A DNA stretch of 64,000 nucleotides from Stictocephala bisonia (GCA_035578905.1 JAQJVL010000418.1:1-64000), one strand, 5' to 3'; shown: positions 13,412 to 28,400, counted from the first letter of the stretch. The notes: generated from the sequence alone by a model not told the origin. Translations and numbers: made by a program.

Positions 13412-16400
13412 CTGCAAACATTAACACCACTTTATATGTATCTGTTTAAAGTTAGGCTACATGGCAAAAGTTAATATAGCCTACCAGTGAGGACATTTAA
13501 AAGTTTCACCTAAATTGGTCCAAAAATAACCTTCTCAAAATATTTGGTCATCTCAAACAATTTTTTAAATACACCATAAATGTATCACAATGGTGCAGAC
13601 AGTCTTGGGAATTGGCTATTCTTGTTTTTTCTAGCTTTCTCTTTGCCTTTACCTATAATCCAAAACTTTTAGTTATGGTTTAGAAATGGTAAATTTGTTT
13701 TTTAATTGACTGTTATTTAATAAACTTATAATTTCAAACGGGTTAAAAAATATAATAATAGATTTTCGCCCTCTTTTCTTAGCCTCATGTTATCAGTTGG
13801 GTCTTTTCTATTTTACAGCAAAGCTTGAACAATTTTCAATAGAAGTTTTGTGACTAGGTTTCTAAACTAACCTTTCATAAGTTTGTGTTGTGTGGTTTTT
13901 TCTTTTGAAGCGTATTTTTGTATTTTGTGTAAAACAACTAAAACCCTTAATTTTATTGATAATATTATCAATTAAAGTCAGAAAAACTACTTTAATATAA
14001 TTATGTTTAAATAGAAAATTGTTCAAGCGCTGGCATTGTATAATAGAAGACACTATTTTATATTGAAACACTTCCAGTAATATTGCCTATATCTCCAAAA
14101 GAAGTACGGTACTATTGGATCCACTTAACATATTAGGACTAAATCCACAACACTTAAATTACAATTTTGAAATTTGAACAGTCATTTGGGGGGGATGAAA
14201 AAATGGGTGGTATTGTCAACCTCACAGTACTACATCATTTGCGTATTCTGTGTTGCATAACTGTATAAAAAATTTCTTTGCTGTGAAAATCAGTCTGTTC
14301 ACTTCAAACATTGAGGGTCTGTTTTATTGAATTTTAAAATTGATATTGTTCAAAAATATAACTGTTATACCTCTTCTACAAACTTCTGAAAATCTTAAAA
14401 TTGTAACTTATTCCTGAGATGTTGTTTCAGTTTATAAGACAAGACACAAATATTGATTTAGAGGTTTTCTTGGAAATATGTTTAGCTAAGGAACATTTTC
14501 TTCGGGCCTGGTTTTAAAGAGTGTGCCAGTTTCACCAACAAACTTTTTTAGAAAGTAATTACTGTTTATTTTGTAGTTTGTACATTTTTTACTGCTTCCA
14601 GAACTAGTAAAAATAGGTCTATGTACTTTTAGTCGACAGATCTAAATTCACATTGTTGTGCTATGTTATGCAACTATTAGTTCTGTCATCAGGCATTTTA
14701 CAAAAATGTCAGTCTTGCTATTATAAGTAAAAGTTGTCATAAATGACAGCACTCACTTATTTATTTCAATATTTGCATTGCGATCGGGCCTAAATGTAAC
14801 TAGGTTTATGATTGTGCCGATTGGCATATACAGATAGAGATCTTTTTAACATCAAGAATGGTTTTTGTGCAATCCCTGGTGACGGAACTAATAGTTTTCC
14901 GTAGGCTTTTTTCTACATGAACAATCAAGAAATATTGACTTAAGCTACGTTAACCCGTTTTGAATTATTTTGTAAATTTCTGTTTTCTCAAATTTATCCA
15001 TACTTTTTTGTTTTATTTTTTAAGGTTTGTTTCAGAATCTTTTACTTTTCTGAATGCTAGTTAATATCCCGTTAATTTAAAAATGTTATTGAGGAGGCAA
15101 AGAAAAAGAAGCAGAACCTATCTATTGTCTTATTTTTAAATGAAACAAAACCTTAACATCTGTATTTGATCAATAATTTAAAGTAAAATAATTGTGATGT
15201 AAATTTAAAAATTGTAAAAATTTATTTTTCATGAGTGAACCACTTACCTTGTCATCAATGGTGTCAAATTTGGTAAGTACAATACCATCAATAAGGTGGG
15301 GATTTTGGGCTGATGAATGGTCAGCCATGGCTTGGTTGAACTTCACCAGCTGGTCCACTGCTTCATTGCCAACCAAGGCCTCCCCCACAAACAACACCAA
15401 ATCTGGCTCATTCACTTTCACCAACTATCAACAACCAAAGACATCAGACAATTAGTCCTGAACTAATGATAAATGCAAATAGTTATACTTGAACAAAATT
15501 ATAAAATTACATGACTCCTAGCTCCAAAACTTGCGTAGAGCTCTCTTGTTAGTGCTCTTTACTGTTAAAGCCCCTATTTAATATATTAGGAGGGATAGTG
15601 CATCAGCAAAATTACCTAATAAGACAATTCCACTAACATCTTGCAGTCCCCTTCACCAGGAAAAGGGTTCAGGGCTCCTTCAGAGGCCTGGCCCTTGGTG
15701 GAGTGTCTCTGCCTGTTTCATCGTCGGTTAAGTATCTGGGAGTAATCCTTGATCAGAAACTGACATGGAACTTGCACCTTGATAAAGTCATCCGCAGAGC
15801 TAAGTGGTCCTTCGTGACCACTAGGCACTGCGTGGGCTCCACATGGGGCCTGTTACCCCATGTCTGCCACTGGCTTTACACAGCGGTCATCAGACCACAA
15901 ATTACTTACGGGGCTTTGATCTGGTGGCCTAAGGTCAATCAGGTAACTGTCCGGGGTAGGCTTTCTAGCCTACAAAGACTTGCCTGCATGTGCATGACAG
16001 GGGCCTTTAGGTCGACCCCTTCTATTGCACTGGAGGTTCTTCTTAACCTGCCGCCCCTTGATCTCTTCATTATTGGGGAGGCTCAGGCGGCGGCTTATAG
16101 GCTTCAACTAACTGGCCACTGGAGGGGGTCCTGTACAGGTCACTCCTCAGTGGCCAATCTAGTAAACGATGAGGTACTCTCAATGAAGCCTGACTTCATT
16201 GGGACTAAGTATCTTTTCACCAGACCCTATACTGTGGATTTCAGGTCGAGGGAGTACTGGGACGGTGTTAGTAGCCCGGTTTCTTCTCACGACCGAATTG
16301 TATGGTTCACAGACGGGTCAAGAATGGGCAACAAAGCTGGATTTGGGGTCAATACTGGCGACCCTAGGACCAACGCTAGCGTGAGCCTGGGAGCGTATGG

Positions 16401-19400
16401 AACCGTTTTCCAAGCTGAAGTCGCCGCAATCCTTCAATGTGCCGCCCAGGCGGTCGAGAGAGGGGTTTGCGGGAAACATATCCACATCCTCTCAGACAGT
16501 CAGGCGGCCTTAGGGGCTCTTGACTCCTGGAAGGTTTCGTCTGGTCTAGTCTGGGAATTTGTGGAGTCCCTCAGCATCCTGGGTTCAAGAAATCAGGTCT
16601 TGCTGGAATGGATCCCAGGACATAGGGGATTAGAAGGCAACGAGCAGGCCGATGCCTTGGCTAGGGAGGGTGCTCTCAAGCCCTTCATTGGTCCTGAGCC
16701 GGCCTGCAGCGTTTCGACTGCAGCTGTCAAAACAGCAATCAAAAACTGGGTCAGCGCCAGACATCTGGAAAGATGGCAGCGGTTCCCAGGGCAAAGACTC
16801 GGCAAGGTTCTTGTCAGGAATCCCTCCCAGAAGTTAACAAAGTCACTTCTTGGGTTGAGTAAACCGCACGTTAAGCTGGTGGTGGGACTCATCACCGGTC
16901 ACGGCAAATTCCGGAGGCATCTAAGAACGGTGGGACTCTTTACGGAGGAACCCACCTGTCGCCTCTGTGGGGAGGACGAAGAGTCGGCAGAACACATTGT
17001 CCTGGAGTGTGAGGCCCTTGGTGCCAGGAGAAGAGCACTTTTTGAAGGCTCACCTCTGGGACAGTTGGAAATTACTAATCTAGTGAAGAAGCTCCTTGAC
17101 CTGGTCAAGGGTTGCCAGCTTTACGACGATTAGGCAACGGGATTGGCACAAAAAGCCTTAGGCTTCGTTGCAAGGGTTGGCTGGACCAACTGCATATCCC
17201 CATATCAACTAACTAACTAACTAACATCTTGCAGAAGGTACACAAAGATAAATCACTTTACACAAATTTTCACTGGCACTTAAATCAGATGAATAGAGAG
17301 AAACTGACTTGGGAAGTTTGACTTGTCTTTTACTAAACCTTCTTTAAACATGAATGGCTAAATCTTAATCTAAAGCAGAACAAATTTGTTCGTCTGTTAA
17401 ATAATATAAACATTTAAAACATAACTGAAATGAAACAGCAAATCCACTAAAACAAAAACCAATCATTAATGCTAAATACCTCTTTTATTGGAAAATTTAC
17501 ATCAAACTGGATCAGCATACAAATGAACAACTTTTGACAACAACAGCTTTTCTTTTGTAAGGATAATGCACATGGGTCTGGGTAGGAACAAAGACATTTT
17601 ACATAATAATTCTGGTATATTATTGAATGAGGATATAATATATTATAAATGATTATAATAGCTGTGAAAATTTTTTAAACAGGATTAAAGTTTTATGTTG
17701 TTAAAAATCTTTCCCTAACGAAGATGATTGGGAAAAGAATACATAATGGAACGAAACCGAGAATATCACAATTTTTTTACTCCAAGGCAGTTTGTTTGGG
17801 CAGACAGCCTTACTGTAGCATCCCACATTTAATAATAAATTGTTATATTTGGAAAGTATTTTAAGCTTGCAAATTTGTTTTGTAGTGAATTTAAATAAAT
17901 ATTTTTGCTATGGGGTCTAAGGCACAAGAAATTTGTGGCAGCTGCTCTGAGAACTTCCCAAGAATGAAGACTATGCTACGTGTTGCACTTGCAGTAATGG
18001 ATTTCACTACGACAAGTGTAGTATAAAGAAGCAAACTTGGAATTCTATGGGACCTAATAAACAGTCTCAGTGGGCATGTTCATCTTGCCAAAAAGCCAAG
18101 AAAGGGTCTCAATCTCAGGCTGAAGAAGAGGATACTGAAGTGAACATAACCTCGAAGACAATGACGAGGTTAGAAATACAGCAGTAATGAAATCGATTCT
18201 GGCCAAGGTAAATGGTCTTTATGAAATGAGAGAACAGATTAATAACACTGAATCTGCTGGCTATTTTTTCTCTGGAAAATATGATGCTTTAATGCAAGAA
18301 ATTGTCCAACTCAGAAAGGAAAGTAAAGATATGAAAGTCGAAATAAAATCCCTGAAGGCAAATGAGTTGATACATAAGGAGAAACTGTGAGCTATCAGAG
18401 CTAGACCAATATGGACAAAGGCTTAACCTAGAAATCCAGGGAGTGAAGCTTGAAGGGGACCCTAAACAGGAGAACATTGGAGAGGTGCTGAAGAAGATAG
18501 CCAAAGACACTGATGTGGATTTTCGTTCTAAAGACACATCGACTACAGGCCAGAGGGAATGGAAAGGCATCCCTGCATTCGCTGATGATGTAGTTTTTAC
18601 CTACTCTTGTGATCAATTAAATTTAGTCTATGATGAAATGAGTAGAGACCTGTGGCTCCTACATATTAGGTTTCGCTACAACTTCATGCTTCTTAGTGAA
18701 AAGACCAAATATATGATTTTTTATTTTAAATGTACCAGAAGTTTCAGTAACCATTAAGTATATCATGAACTTGACTGTTTAAATTACTCTTCTTGCCAAT
18801 GCCTTGTTATTGGGAATGTTGATATGATTAAATATTTGGGATTGCACATTGATTCGAATCTATCTTGGAAGACTCATTTTTAACAGATGAAACGTCAATT
18901 ACTAAGAAGTGTTAAAAGCTTTTATCATCTACGAAGTAAGTGCCCGCAAAAGTTATTGATATCAATATACCATGCACTGGTGGGCTCCAGAATTGGTTAT
19001 GGCTTTGGTATATTGGGAAGGAATGTATGTCACCACGCTATATCCTATAATGATACTCCAAAAATCCTTCCTCCGCATCATCACCTTTAGTCCCCAATTC
19101 ACCCCAAGCTGGCCTCTTTTTGTTAATTTGAAAATTTTGCAAATTCGAAATTTTTATATTTATAGAGTTCTAAAATTGTTTTTCTTTTTCTTTTTTTTCT
19201 TTTTTAGAAATTCCGTTTTTCTGTACATGGTGTTAAGCTTTTCAGCATTTTTACACATATAATGCACATTGCTTTTACAATATAATTTTAACATATTAAT
19301 AATATAATTTCATTAAACCCTTTCTTTAAACAACTTAAATCTTACCTTCTCACAGTTAATAACGTAGAACAACTTTTAAGTATAGTACATTGATTTCGAA

Positions 19401-22400
19401 TTTAATATTTAATCTTACTTGCCATTTGTTATTTTCTTGCAACATTGATTACTTAATTTAATTAAATATTACATACATTTTTTGTTATTCTTTTGCACTG
19501 TTATTTGTCTATTATATTTTATTTTATTCATAAGAACTACATTACTTTTTATGCCGCTAAGATTTCTTATGTCATAGACTATTTCATTCATACTAGATGG
19601 TGTAAATATAGTATTTGTTGCTTCTTTCAATATAGTATTTTCTAAAATTATTCAATCTCATTTTGATTTTATAATATTTCATTTTATGTTCAATTATCTC
19701 TTGAACATAGAGTAAAGAACAGGAATATTTTGGCAAACAGGATAAAATTATCTACAAACTTTCACCTGGTGTATCTGTTGTAGCCACATTCCGCAGTTAC
19801 CAATCAACTGCAGAATGTGTGTGTGTGTGTGGTTAAAAAAATAAGTCAAAACTATTTTCAAAATGAAACCTTGGCATCCCAGGTGATTTGTTCAGACATT
19901 TATTAAAAGAAATTAACATAATTATATACCTAAGATACATTCAATCACCCATATTATTGGTAATATTCAACAATAGCCTGAATATCAGGGCCTTCAGCTG
20001 ACTGAACAATTAGCCTAAGCGCACGGCCAGTGACAGGTGGACATATGTGAAGAGGGGGAAGAGGGGGGTCTCTTTTACGAAAACGTTAGTCTACAAAAAC
20101 AGTTGTATTAAACAGGTGTTAAAAGTATATTATTACTATCAGCTGATGTTTTTATCCGTATATGTTATTAATACGGTTAGTAGCAAGTCTGCCACACGCA
20201 CAGACTAATTGTTCAGTCAGTTAGATTCCCTTAAAAGATGTTCTTTTCATAAGAGTACATACCCTTTTTCCATTACCTTCTATTCATACTTCTTATTCAT
20301 ACCTTCTATTGTAATGCAGAGATATGTCATATTATAAGCTGCATTTTTATTTTGTTAAAATAGGTACCGGTACCTGCCCTAAACCGCCCAATAATTAGTA
20401 GTAAATAATATTAAAATTATTGGTATATATGCATGTATTTTTTTACTACGTTTTTGTCTTTCTTGTTTACTGTAGGACCTCACAGACAAGTTTTGCATAA
20501 CTTGGTGAGGCCTAGATTTTGTACACACTTAAAAGTAATAAATAAATAAAAATACAAACTACAAAAAATTTAAGAACATAATAAACTTTAATCCAGCTGC
20601 AGCTCTCCTGTTAATGCAAGGAGACAAAAGTATATACATAAAACTTGTCACGCCTGTCCGCATAAAACTTTGCTAGCTCAGGTAGAAGGGGTGGGGTTCT
20701 TCTAAGAGACAGGCCAAGTATAAGGGAAAAGTTTTTAGTAGCTATCACCCAAATAAACGTTTCCAAATTCATCAATAGTAGCCAGGGATTAGGGCGCCAC
20801 CTTGTTGACCTAATAATGGCAGGACTCCAACAAGGAAACTTTCCTGCAGGTGTAAGATGTACTGATGATTGTAAAAGTTCCGTTCTAGCACTATATCATG
20901 AATTATGTAAATAAATAGTTCTCCCTGTGGTTAGCCAGGAGTTTAAAACAAAAGAAAAATGTTAAACTAAACACAACTACCTAAAAACAAAACAAAATAA
21001 ATACTTATCCTCGTCACAAAATTAAAAAAACACAACATGTTAGTGTGAACTGAAAAACTCAACTGTTTTATTCCCAAAACATAACTTATTGTTGAACAGA
21101 AAACAAATGTTAGAAACATACATATGAATAAATTAAGTTAAAATAAATAACAGCTGATCGTCTGTTTACAAATCGATCGTTCACACATAACAACTGTTTA
21201 CCTCAAAGTCTTGACTGTAATACAACTCCATGCACCGCAAAAATTGAAATGTCACAAACACTCCCCTTCCTCCAGAAAATTTCCCAAATTTTCTAATCCT
21301 GAACATACTTCTTCAGATCAGTGACATGCCAGTTACCAAGTGCTTTTCCTTTTAGATCGGCCAGAGAATATACTAAACTTGAGATTTTCCGTGTCACAAC
21401 AAGTGGTCCAATAAAGCGGGGTGCCAACTTCGCCGAAAAGTGTTTAGAAGCATCCGACTGAGGGTAATTTCTTTTTAGCACAAGGTCATTAACTTTAAAC
21501 TCTACGTGTCTCCTCCTAAAGTTGTATATCTTGGCATTCTTCATATGCGCTTCCTTAAGTCTGTCAGAAACTTCTTGGTAGAAACCTTTTAGCTCCTTCA
21601 ATTTTTCCCCATATTGCTGACAATCTTCAATATCTGGAGTATCCCCATCTTGCAGAACCTCGAAACCCGGACCTGAAATGGCAAGTTCCCTTCCAAAATT
21701 TAGGAACGCAGGAGTATGCTTTGTGGACTCATGATGAGCGGTGCGCAAGGCAAAACCAATCTGTGGAATATATTTGTCCCAATCACGGTGATTATCATTC
21801 ACATAAGCTCTTAGCATAGACACGATGTCACGATTCACACGTTCAGCAGGGTTTGCCTGAGGATGTCGGCTGGCATTAAGCAGTATCTTACAGTTATAAC
21901 TCCTTGCTAATTGGGTCACAGGTCTTCCAATATATTCTGAACCGTTATCGCAAATGATATATTTTGGTATCCCAAACATTAGAAAAACATCATTTTCCAG
22001 GTGTTGCGCTACAAGTTTGGCTGTAGCTGCTCTAAGAGGACGTAAAATTGTAAATTTTGTAAAGGTGTCCGTAACAACAGAGAGATATTTGAATCCTTTC
22101 ATGGATCGAGGTAGAGGCCCAATGAGATCAGCAGCCAACATCTTGAAAGGGGCATCCACACCACGGTAACTGCCCATCATGCCAGCTGGCCGTTGTTGGT
22201 CATATTTGGTACATTGGCAAACGTGACATTTTGAAATATAGGAAGCAATGTCCTTCCTCATCTTCGGCCAATAGAAACTTTGTTGCATCCTCTTGAAGGT
22301 CTTCAATACGCCTTGGTGTCCACATGTTGGTGGGGCGTGGCAGCCTTCAATCGCCATAGATCGCAATTCTTTAGGTAGTACCAGTCGCCAAGTATCTTCA

Positions 22401-25400
22401 TCGAGTGATGGGTCAAGCCCTTCAACTTTCTTCCAAAGTTGCTTACCTTCAATACGCCACTGACGATAACTGTCACATTGCTCTTTAACTCTTTTCAACA
22501 TATTGTTGTACCACCGATCTTTCACCTCATTTGGTATTTCCATAACTGCAAACACAGTAGGCTGTTCAGGGCTTTTCTCCTCTTCAGAAATAGGCATGGA
22601 GCGGGACAACATATCTGGGACAATATTTTCCTTACCCTTACGATGGACTAGTTGAAAATCATAAGATTGCAAACGTGTAGCCCATCTAGCTAAACGTCCA
22701 ACCGGATCTTTAAGGTTATTTAACCACAACAAACTATAGTGATCAGTGATCACTGTGAACCGGGTGTCTTCAACGTACGGTCTGAATTTCTCAATGGCCC
22801 AGATTACAGCTAGGCACTCGCGCTCAGTAGCAGAGTAGTTCTGCTCTTGTCTTGTTAGAGTTCGGCTGGCATACGCAACCACCACCTCGCCTTGTCCACT
22901 ACTCTGGCTAAGGACGGCTCCCAGACCATAGCCTGAAGCATCGCATGAGATAATGAAAGGTTTAGTGAAGTCAGGGCATGTCAAGATTGGAGCAGAGATT
23001 AAACAAGCCTTAATGTCCTGAAATGCTTGGTCAGCCTCTTGGGTCCACTCAAATTTTGAACGTTTTCTGAGGAGAGACGTGAGTGGGTACATTCTGCTGG
23101 CAAAATCTGGAATAAATCTCCTATACCACGATGCGGTTCCACACACTTGGCGGACTTCCTTCTGATTCTTAGTAACTGGAAGGTCCACAATGGCCTTCAC
23201 CTTCTCTGGGTCGACGTGTAGACCCTTCTTACTAACTACATAGCCCAGGTATTTTAACTCACTTCTACAAAATTTACATTTTGCTTTGCTGTTAGCTTCA
23301 CGGACTCGCTTAAATATTTCAGACAATATATCTAGATGCTTCTGAAAAGTGGGTGTGACTACAATTATGTCATCCAAATAGACAAACACATATGGCTCTA
23401 AGTCAGGACCTAGCACATTGTCCACGAATCTTTGCCATGTAGCGGGTGCACCACAAAGTCCAAAGGGCATAGTGACGAAATGAAACAGCCCTCTTCCGGG
23501 AATTGTAAAGGCTGTTTTTTCCTTGCTATCCTTTTCAAGTGGAATTTGCCAGTAGGCACTGCGAATGTCCAGACTGGAGATAAATTTGGCATCCCTAAGT
23601 CTGTCAAGGATGGAGGTTACGTTTGGCAACGGATAGGCGTCCTTTTTACTTACTGCATTAACCTTGCGAAAATCAACAACAAACCTCTTTGAGCCATCAG
23701 GCTTATCGATTAAGAAGATCGGAGAAGACCATTCACTCTTAGATGGCTCTACTACACCCAATTCTAACATTTGAGCCAATTCCTTGTCTATAAGCGCTTG
23801 TCTGGCTGGTGACACCGGAAAATACCGTTGTTTAATGGCTGGGGAATTTCCCGTGTCGATAACATGCTGAACTCGATCAGTGCGGCCTAATACTTTAGGT
23901 TCGTCCTTGAAAAAGCCGTCCACAATTTCCTTCAACCTAGCCTTTTTGTCTACGGATAGATGCTCCTCTGATCTGATACCATCAACAGAGCTACAAAATT
24001 CCTTATGCAGTTTATTTGAAAAATGCCACTCTCTATTGTGAAAATCAGCAACAATATGCATGGCTTCCCAAAAGTCAATGCCTAATATCAAGAACTGATG
24101 TAAAGTTGGCACCACCAAAACCTTCAAATTCTCTGTCCTTCCTTTCAACGTGATAGGTAAGACCACGAACCCACTAACCTCGTGACGCTGTGCATCCGCA
24201 GTTTCTACAAATTTATCATTAGTCAAGTGAAGATGAGCAGGGTAAGTATCAATAATCCACATCCCATCTTTACCCAAAATGGTATGCGAGGCTCCTGAAT
24301 CCAACAAAGCAGTAGTCTTTTTGCCAAACACTCGGACAGATAAGTACGGCCTGGGATCATTGATTTGGTTCTTAATCAAATAACTTAATTGGATAGTAGT
24401 GGAATGTTTCTGGGAATCAACTTCATTTACTTCACTGATTCCCTGCTCTGCAAGTCTTTTTGGATGGCAAGAAACACAGTCCCTTTTTAAGGTATCATCT
24501 TTTCCACAGCCATAGCAAAATTTCCTCCTGGGCCTATGACAATCTTTGAACCGGTGACCAACTGTTCCACAATTCCAACAGGTGATGTCAGAATGGCTAC
24601 CAGAGAATGTATGTTGCACGCTAGCTACTCTATCCGTGACCACTCTTCTATTCCGATGGGGTTCCCAGTAAGCTAGATCAGGTTCCAATGCAGAATCAAT
24701 CCTGGGAGAAGGTCTAGGCCTTGAAGTTCGCAAGCGACCTGCTTCTGCTCGACGTCCCATAAAACGCAGATCATCTAGACTCTTAATATCAAACAATGCA
24801 AGTCTGTCCTGCAGCTGTGGGTGCAAATTATTAAAGATCTGGGCCAGACGAGTGGATTCTGGAATTTGGACAGATAGCCTACCGTACAAGCCTTCCATAG
24901 CTGCCATATACAGGTCAATAGATTCTTGTTCTCCTTGGACTCGGTTGAAAATTTCTTGCTGAAGTCGGAAGTCATAGTCAGGGGGCTGAAATACCTCTCG
25001 CAGTTCCCTAGTGTCTATGAGTGAATCCTACTGGTAGAAGCTCTGTATCAAACAAGAGCGGGGCCAGAAAAAAGATCAATAGCTGATTCAAAAAGTTCAT
25101 TATGAGTAACTCCGCGAGCTCTGCGCAGTTCCTCAACACGTTCCAAAAAGGCAGCAACGCTAGATCCATTATTGTCAAACTTGATTCCCCACTTGTAAAC
25201 AGGAACATACTTAGGACGGACACCAGGACCAGAAGTCTCCCTGAGAGGATTGGGATCCATTACTTCCTCAACATGCGCAGAATTTGAGCTGTTAACTACC
25301 GCAGACTCTTTCCTAATTTCAGTAGGTAGGCTGAGCCGCTGTACAGGTAAATTACGTTCCATATTAGCATCTGAACGAAGACTAAGATTACGAAGAGTGG

Positions 25401-28400
25401 GCAAAACATAGCCACCAGTATTACTATCGCCTTCCTTCCCACAATCAGTTGTGGACGGTGCAGACAGATGTGTAGAAGGAATGACAACCTTAGCCATATC
25501 CACCTGATCGCCTTTCCCACCTGAAAACTGGGCCTTAAGAGAGTCTATTATTTCCTTAGTTTTAGCTTGTAACTCCGATTTGTCACTCTCTTGGTCGTTG
25601 TCAGCATCTGCAGCAACTGGAATCCTACCAATACGCAAATAAAGATGAAACAAGCGAGCAACTATACGGTGGTATTCATTGTCATTAAAATTACCCTCAT
25701 AGTCAACAACACAAGTCAATAAGTGTTGAAGCTTTTCTTCAAATTCCTCCAGCTCCTGCAAAACATCTAAGGAATTGACCACAACTACGCTAATTTCCTC
25801 ATTATTAGCCATGCCTTGCTGTAATCGCCCTCTAAGTTCATTTGCATTTCCATCAGTATTTAAACCTCTGATCTTAAGTTCATATTCTACCTCCTGCTTG
25901 CGAAGATGATACACATTCATATTGATATTTACACCAAGTTCCAGAGTAAATCAGAAAATTGCATACACTTAATTTTTACAAGACACTTTATGCTTTATAA
26001 AATATCTGATAATATATCTTAATTCTTCTATTGTTCACAAAACCTATAGCATAGGCCCCACGTTCGTGCGCCATTTGTCACGCCTGTCCGCATAAAACTT
26101 TGCTAGCTCAGGGAGAAGGGGTGGGGTTCTTCTAAGAGACAGGCCAAGTATAAGGGAAAAGTTTTTAGTAGCTATCACCCAAATAAACGTTTCCAAATTC
26201 ATCAATAGTAGCCAGGGATTAGGGCGCCACCTTGTTGACCTAATAATGGCAGGACTCCAACAAGGAAACTTTCCTGCAGGTGTAAGATGTACTGATGATT
26301 GTAAAAGTTCCGTTCTAGCACTATATCATGAATTATGTAAATAAATAGTTCTCCCTGTGGTTAGCCAGGAGTTTAAAACAAAAGAAAAATGTTAAACTAA
26401 ACACAACTACCTAAAAATAAAACAAAATAAATACTTATCCTCGTCACAAAATTAAAAAAACACAACATGTTAGTGTGAACTGAAAAACTCAACTGTTTTA
26501 TTCCCAAAACATAACTTATTGTTGAACAGAAAACAAATGTTAGAAACATACATATGAATAAATTAAGTTAAAATAAATAACAGCTGATCGTCTGTTTACA
26601 AATCGATCGTTCACACATAACAACTGTTTACCTCAAAGTCTTGACTGTAATACAACTCCATGCACCGCAAAAATTGAAATGTCACAAACTGTGAACTTGA
26701 ATTTTGTTATTCCACAAATCAAATTCAGAAAAAATTATTTCCACAATCTTTCCAGTATATTTCAATGGAATTCTTGGGGGAAAAAACAGCTGGGTGTCAA
26801 CATGGGACAATTTGACAGATAGAAGACATTATTTCAGACTCTAAAACTAATAGAATAAATAAATATAATAAATGGATGAACTACCCTAATAAGGAATGGA
26901 CTATGTTGAGTTGCTCTTGCACTAGAAGATACAAATATTATAAAATAATATATTAGGAGATATAGGGCAATAGCAAACTGACCTAAGATGACAAGCCCAC
27001 TAATGACTTGCTGTAGTATCTTGTCTTGCACCTGAACATCTGTGTCTGTTTTGTGTCTTTATTTGTTTACTACTGCAAGGTGGTAGACTAAATTATTAGA
27101 TACGTTTGCTTATCTCTCTTAACACACTTCCTTTGGCCTAGTGCCCTTTACTAAAACCAAAACATATTAGAAATTTAAGTGGGAATGGCAAACTATCCAA
27201 TTACAAGTTTAAACCACATAGTTAACGACTGCTGATTGCACTCATTACGTAATATAGCAATTGTCGAAATTTGAGCAAAGATCGCCAACGTTCAATATAG
27301 TGATCATAGACAGGCTAAAATCGCCGGCGATTGCTATATTGATCATTCACTATTCTTTTTTTTAAGAAGTCTTTAATTTAAATCAAATTTACGAAACCTG
27401 GTACACTTTCTATAGTAAGGAACATATAGAAGAAGTGAATTTTAAAACGTGTTATGAACTTCAAATGAAATATGTAGTAGCACTGTAAAATGTAGGTTTT
27501 TGGAATATATATATTTGGAAAATACAACAGAAATATTGATTTTGCCTAGTAAATGCTTCAAATTTTGTGTATGTGCTAAAAATAAAATGTATTACAAGAT
27601 AAAAAAAAAAACTAATATATGTGGTTTAAAGTTTATGGTATGTTATGATAGTACAAAATACAAACATTTATAAAAATAAAAAATATATATTTAAAAAAAT
27701 TAGGGATGGACGAGAGGAGATTTTTAGGTTCGGGAGGGAAACGAGAGGGAAATTAATTTCCTCCCAAATTTCGGGAGGGAAACGGGAGGGAAATTAATTT
27801 CCTCCCAAATTTCGAGAAATTTTCGGAGGGAATTTTCCCAGCTTATCATACATTAATTTTCAAACTTAGTAGATAAAACAAATAAACCAAATCATTTTAT
27901 AGTAATAATAATTAATTGGTATGTGATCTAGTAGGAAATTCAACCATTAATGTTAAGGCACATTTATGTACTCCTTATTTTATTAAATCTTTTTTATTTT
28001 TTGCCTGCTATCCACAAAACAGAAAAAATCAAACAGGTTTAGACTAAACAATAACAGATTACACACTTAATAAACAAAGCAATCTTATTTGATATAACTG
28101 AATTAAAATTGTAAATTTTAATTAAAATCATCATAAAAACTAGACATGGATGAATTCTTCAATTAATTAACTGAACTACATTATAACTAGGAACTGAAGT
28201 TGCACACAGAGCCAGCATCTTGGCAGTCCCTTCCTTATTCCCCTATTCCCCCCCCCCCCCCCAATCCTCACGGATAAACTTAGTAATTATTACTGCACAT
28301 GTATTGACTATTGTAGAGATGTGCATTTGTTTTAATTCTATTAATAACTGCTGCTGTAGTCATAAGAAAGCAACCTCTATTTCTTCTCTGTGATTGTCAA

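Larger units (their letters stand above)
20646..26686 (-). mobile_element. Young full-length Ty3/gypsy LTR retrotransposon
   Basis: A 6041-bp element on the minus strand with two 611-bp LTRs (TGTCAC...GTCACA). The flanking 4-bp target duplication is AACT (20642-20645 and 26687-26690). The LTRs differ at only two positions that I could find (20693/26123 T-G and 20987/26417 C-T), so insertion was recent. The internal region holds a primer binding site, gag, pol (protease, RT, RNase H, integrase) and a polypurine tract. There is no env: only 36 bp separate the pol stop from the 3' LTR. Pol is open throughout, while gag is interrupted. Confidence 0.97.

Noticed and set aside
21256..21293. Possible env gene in the Ty3/gypsy element
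   Set aside because: Only 36 bp lie between the pol stop and the 3' LTR.
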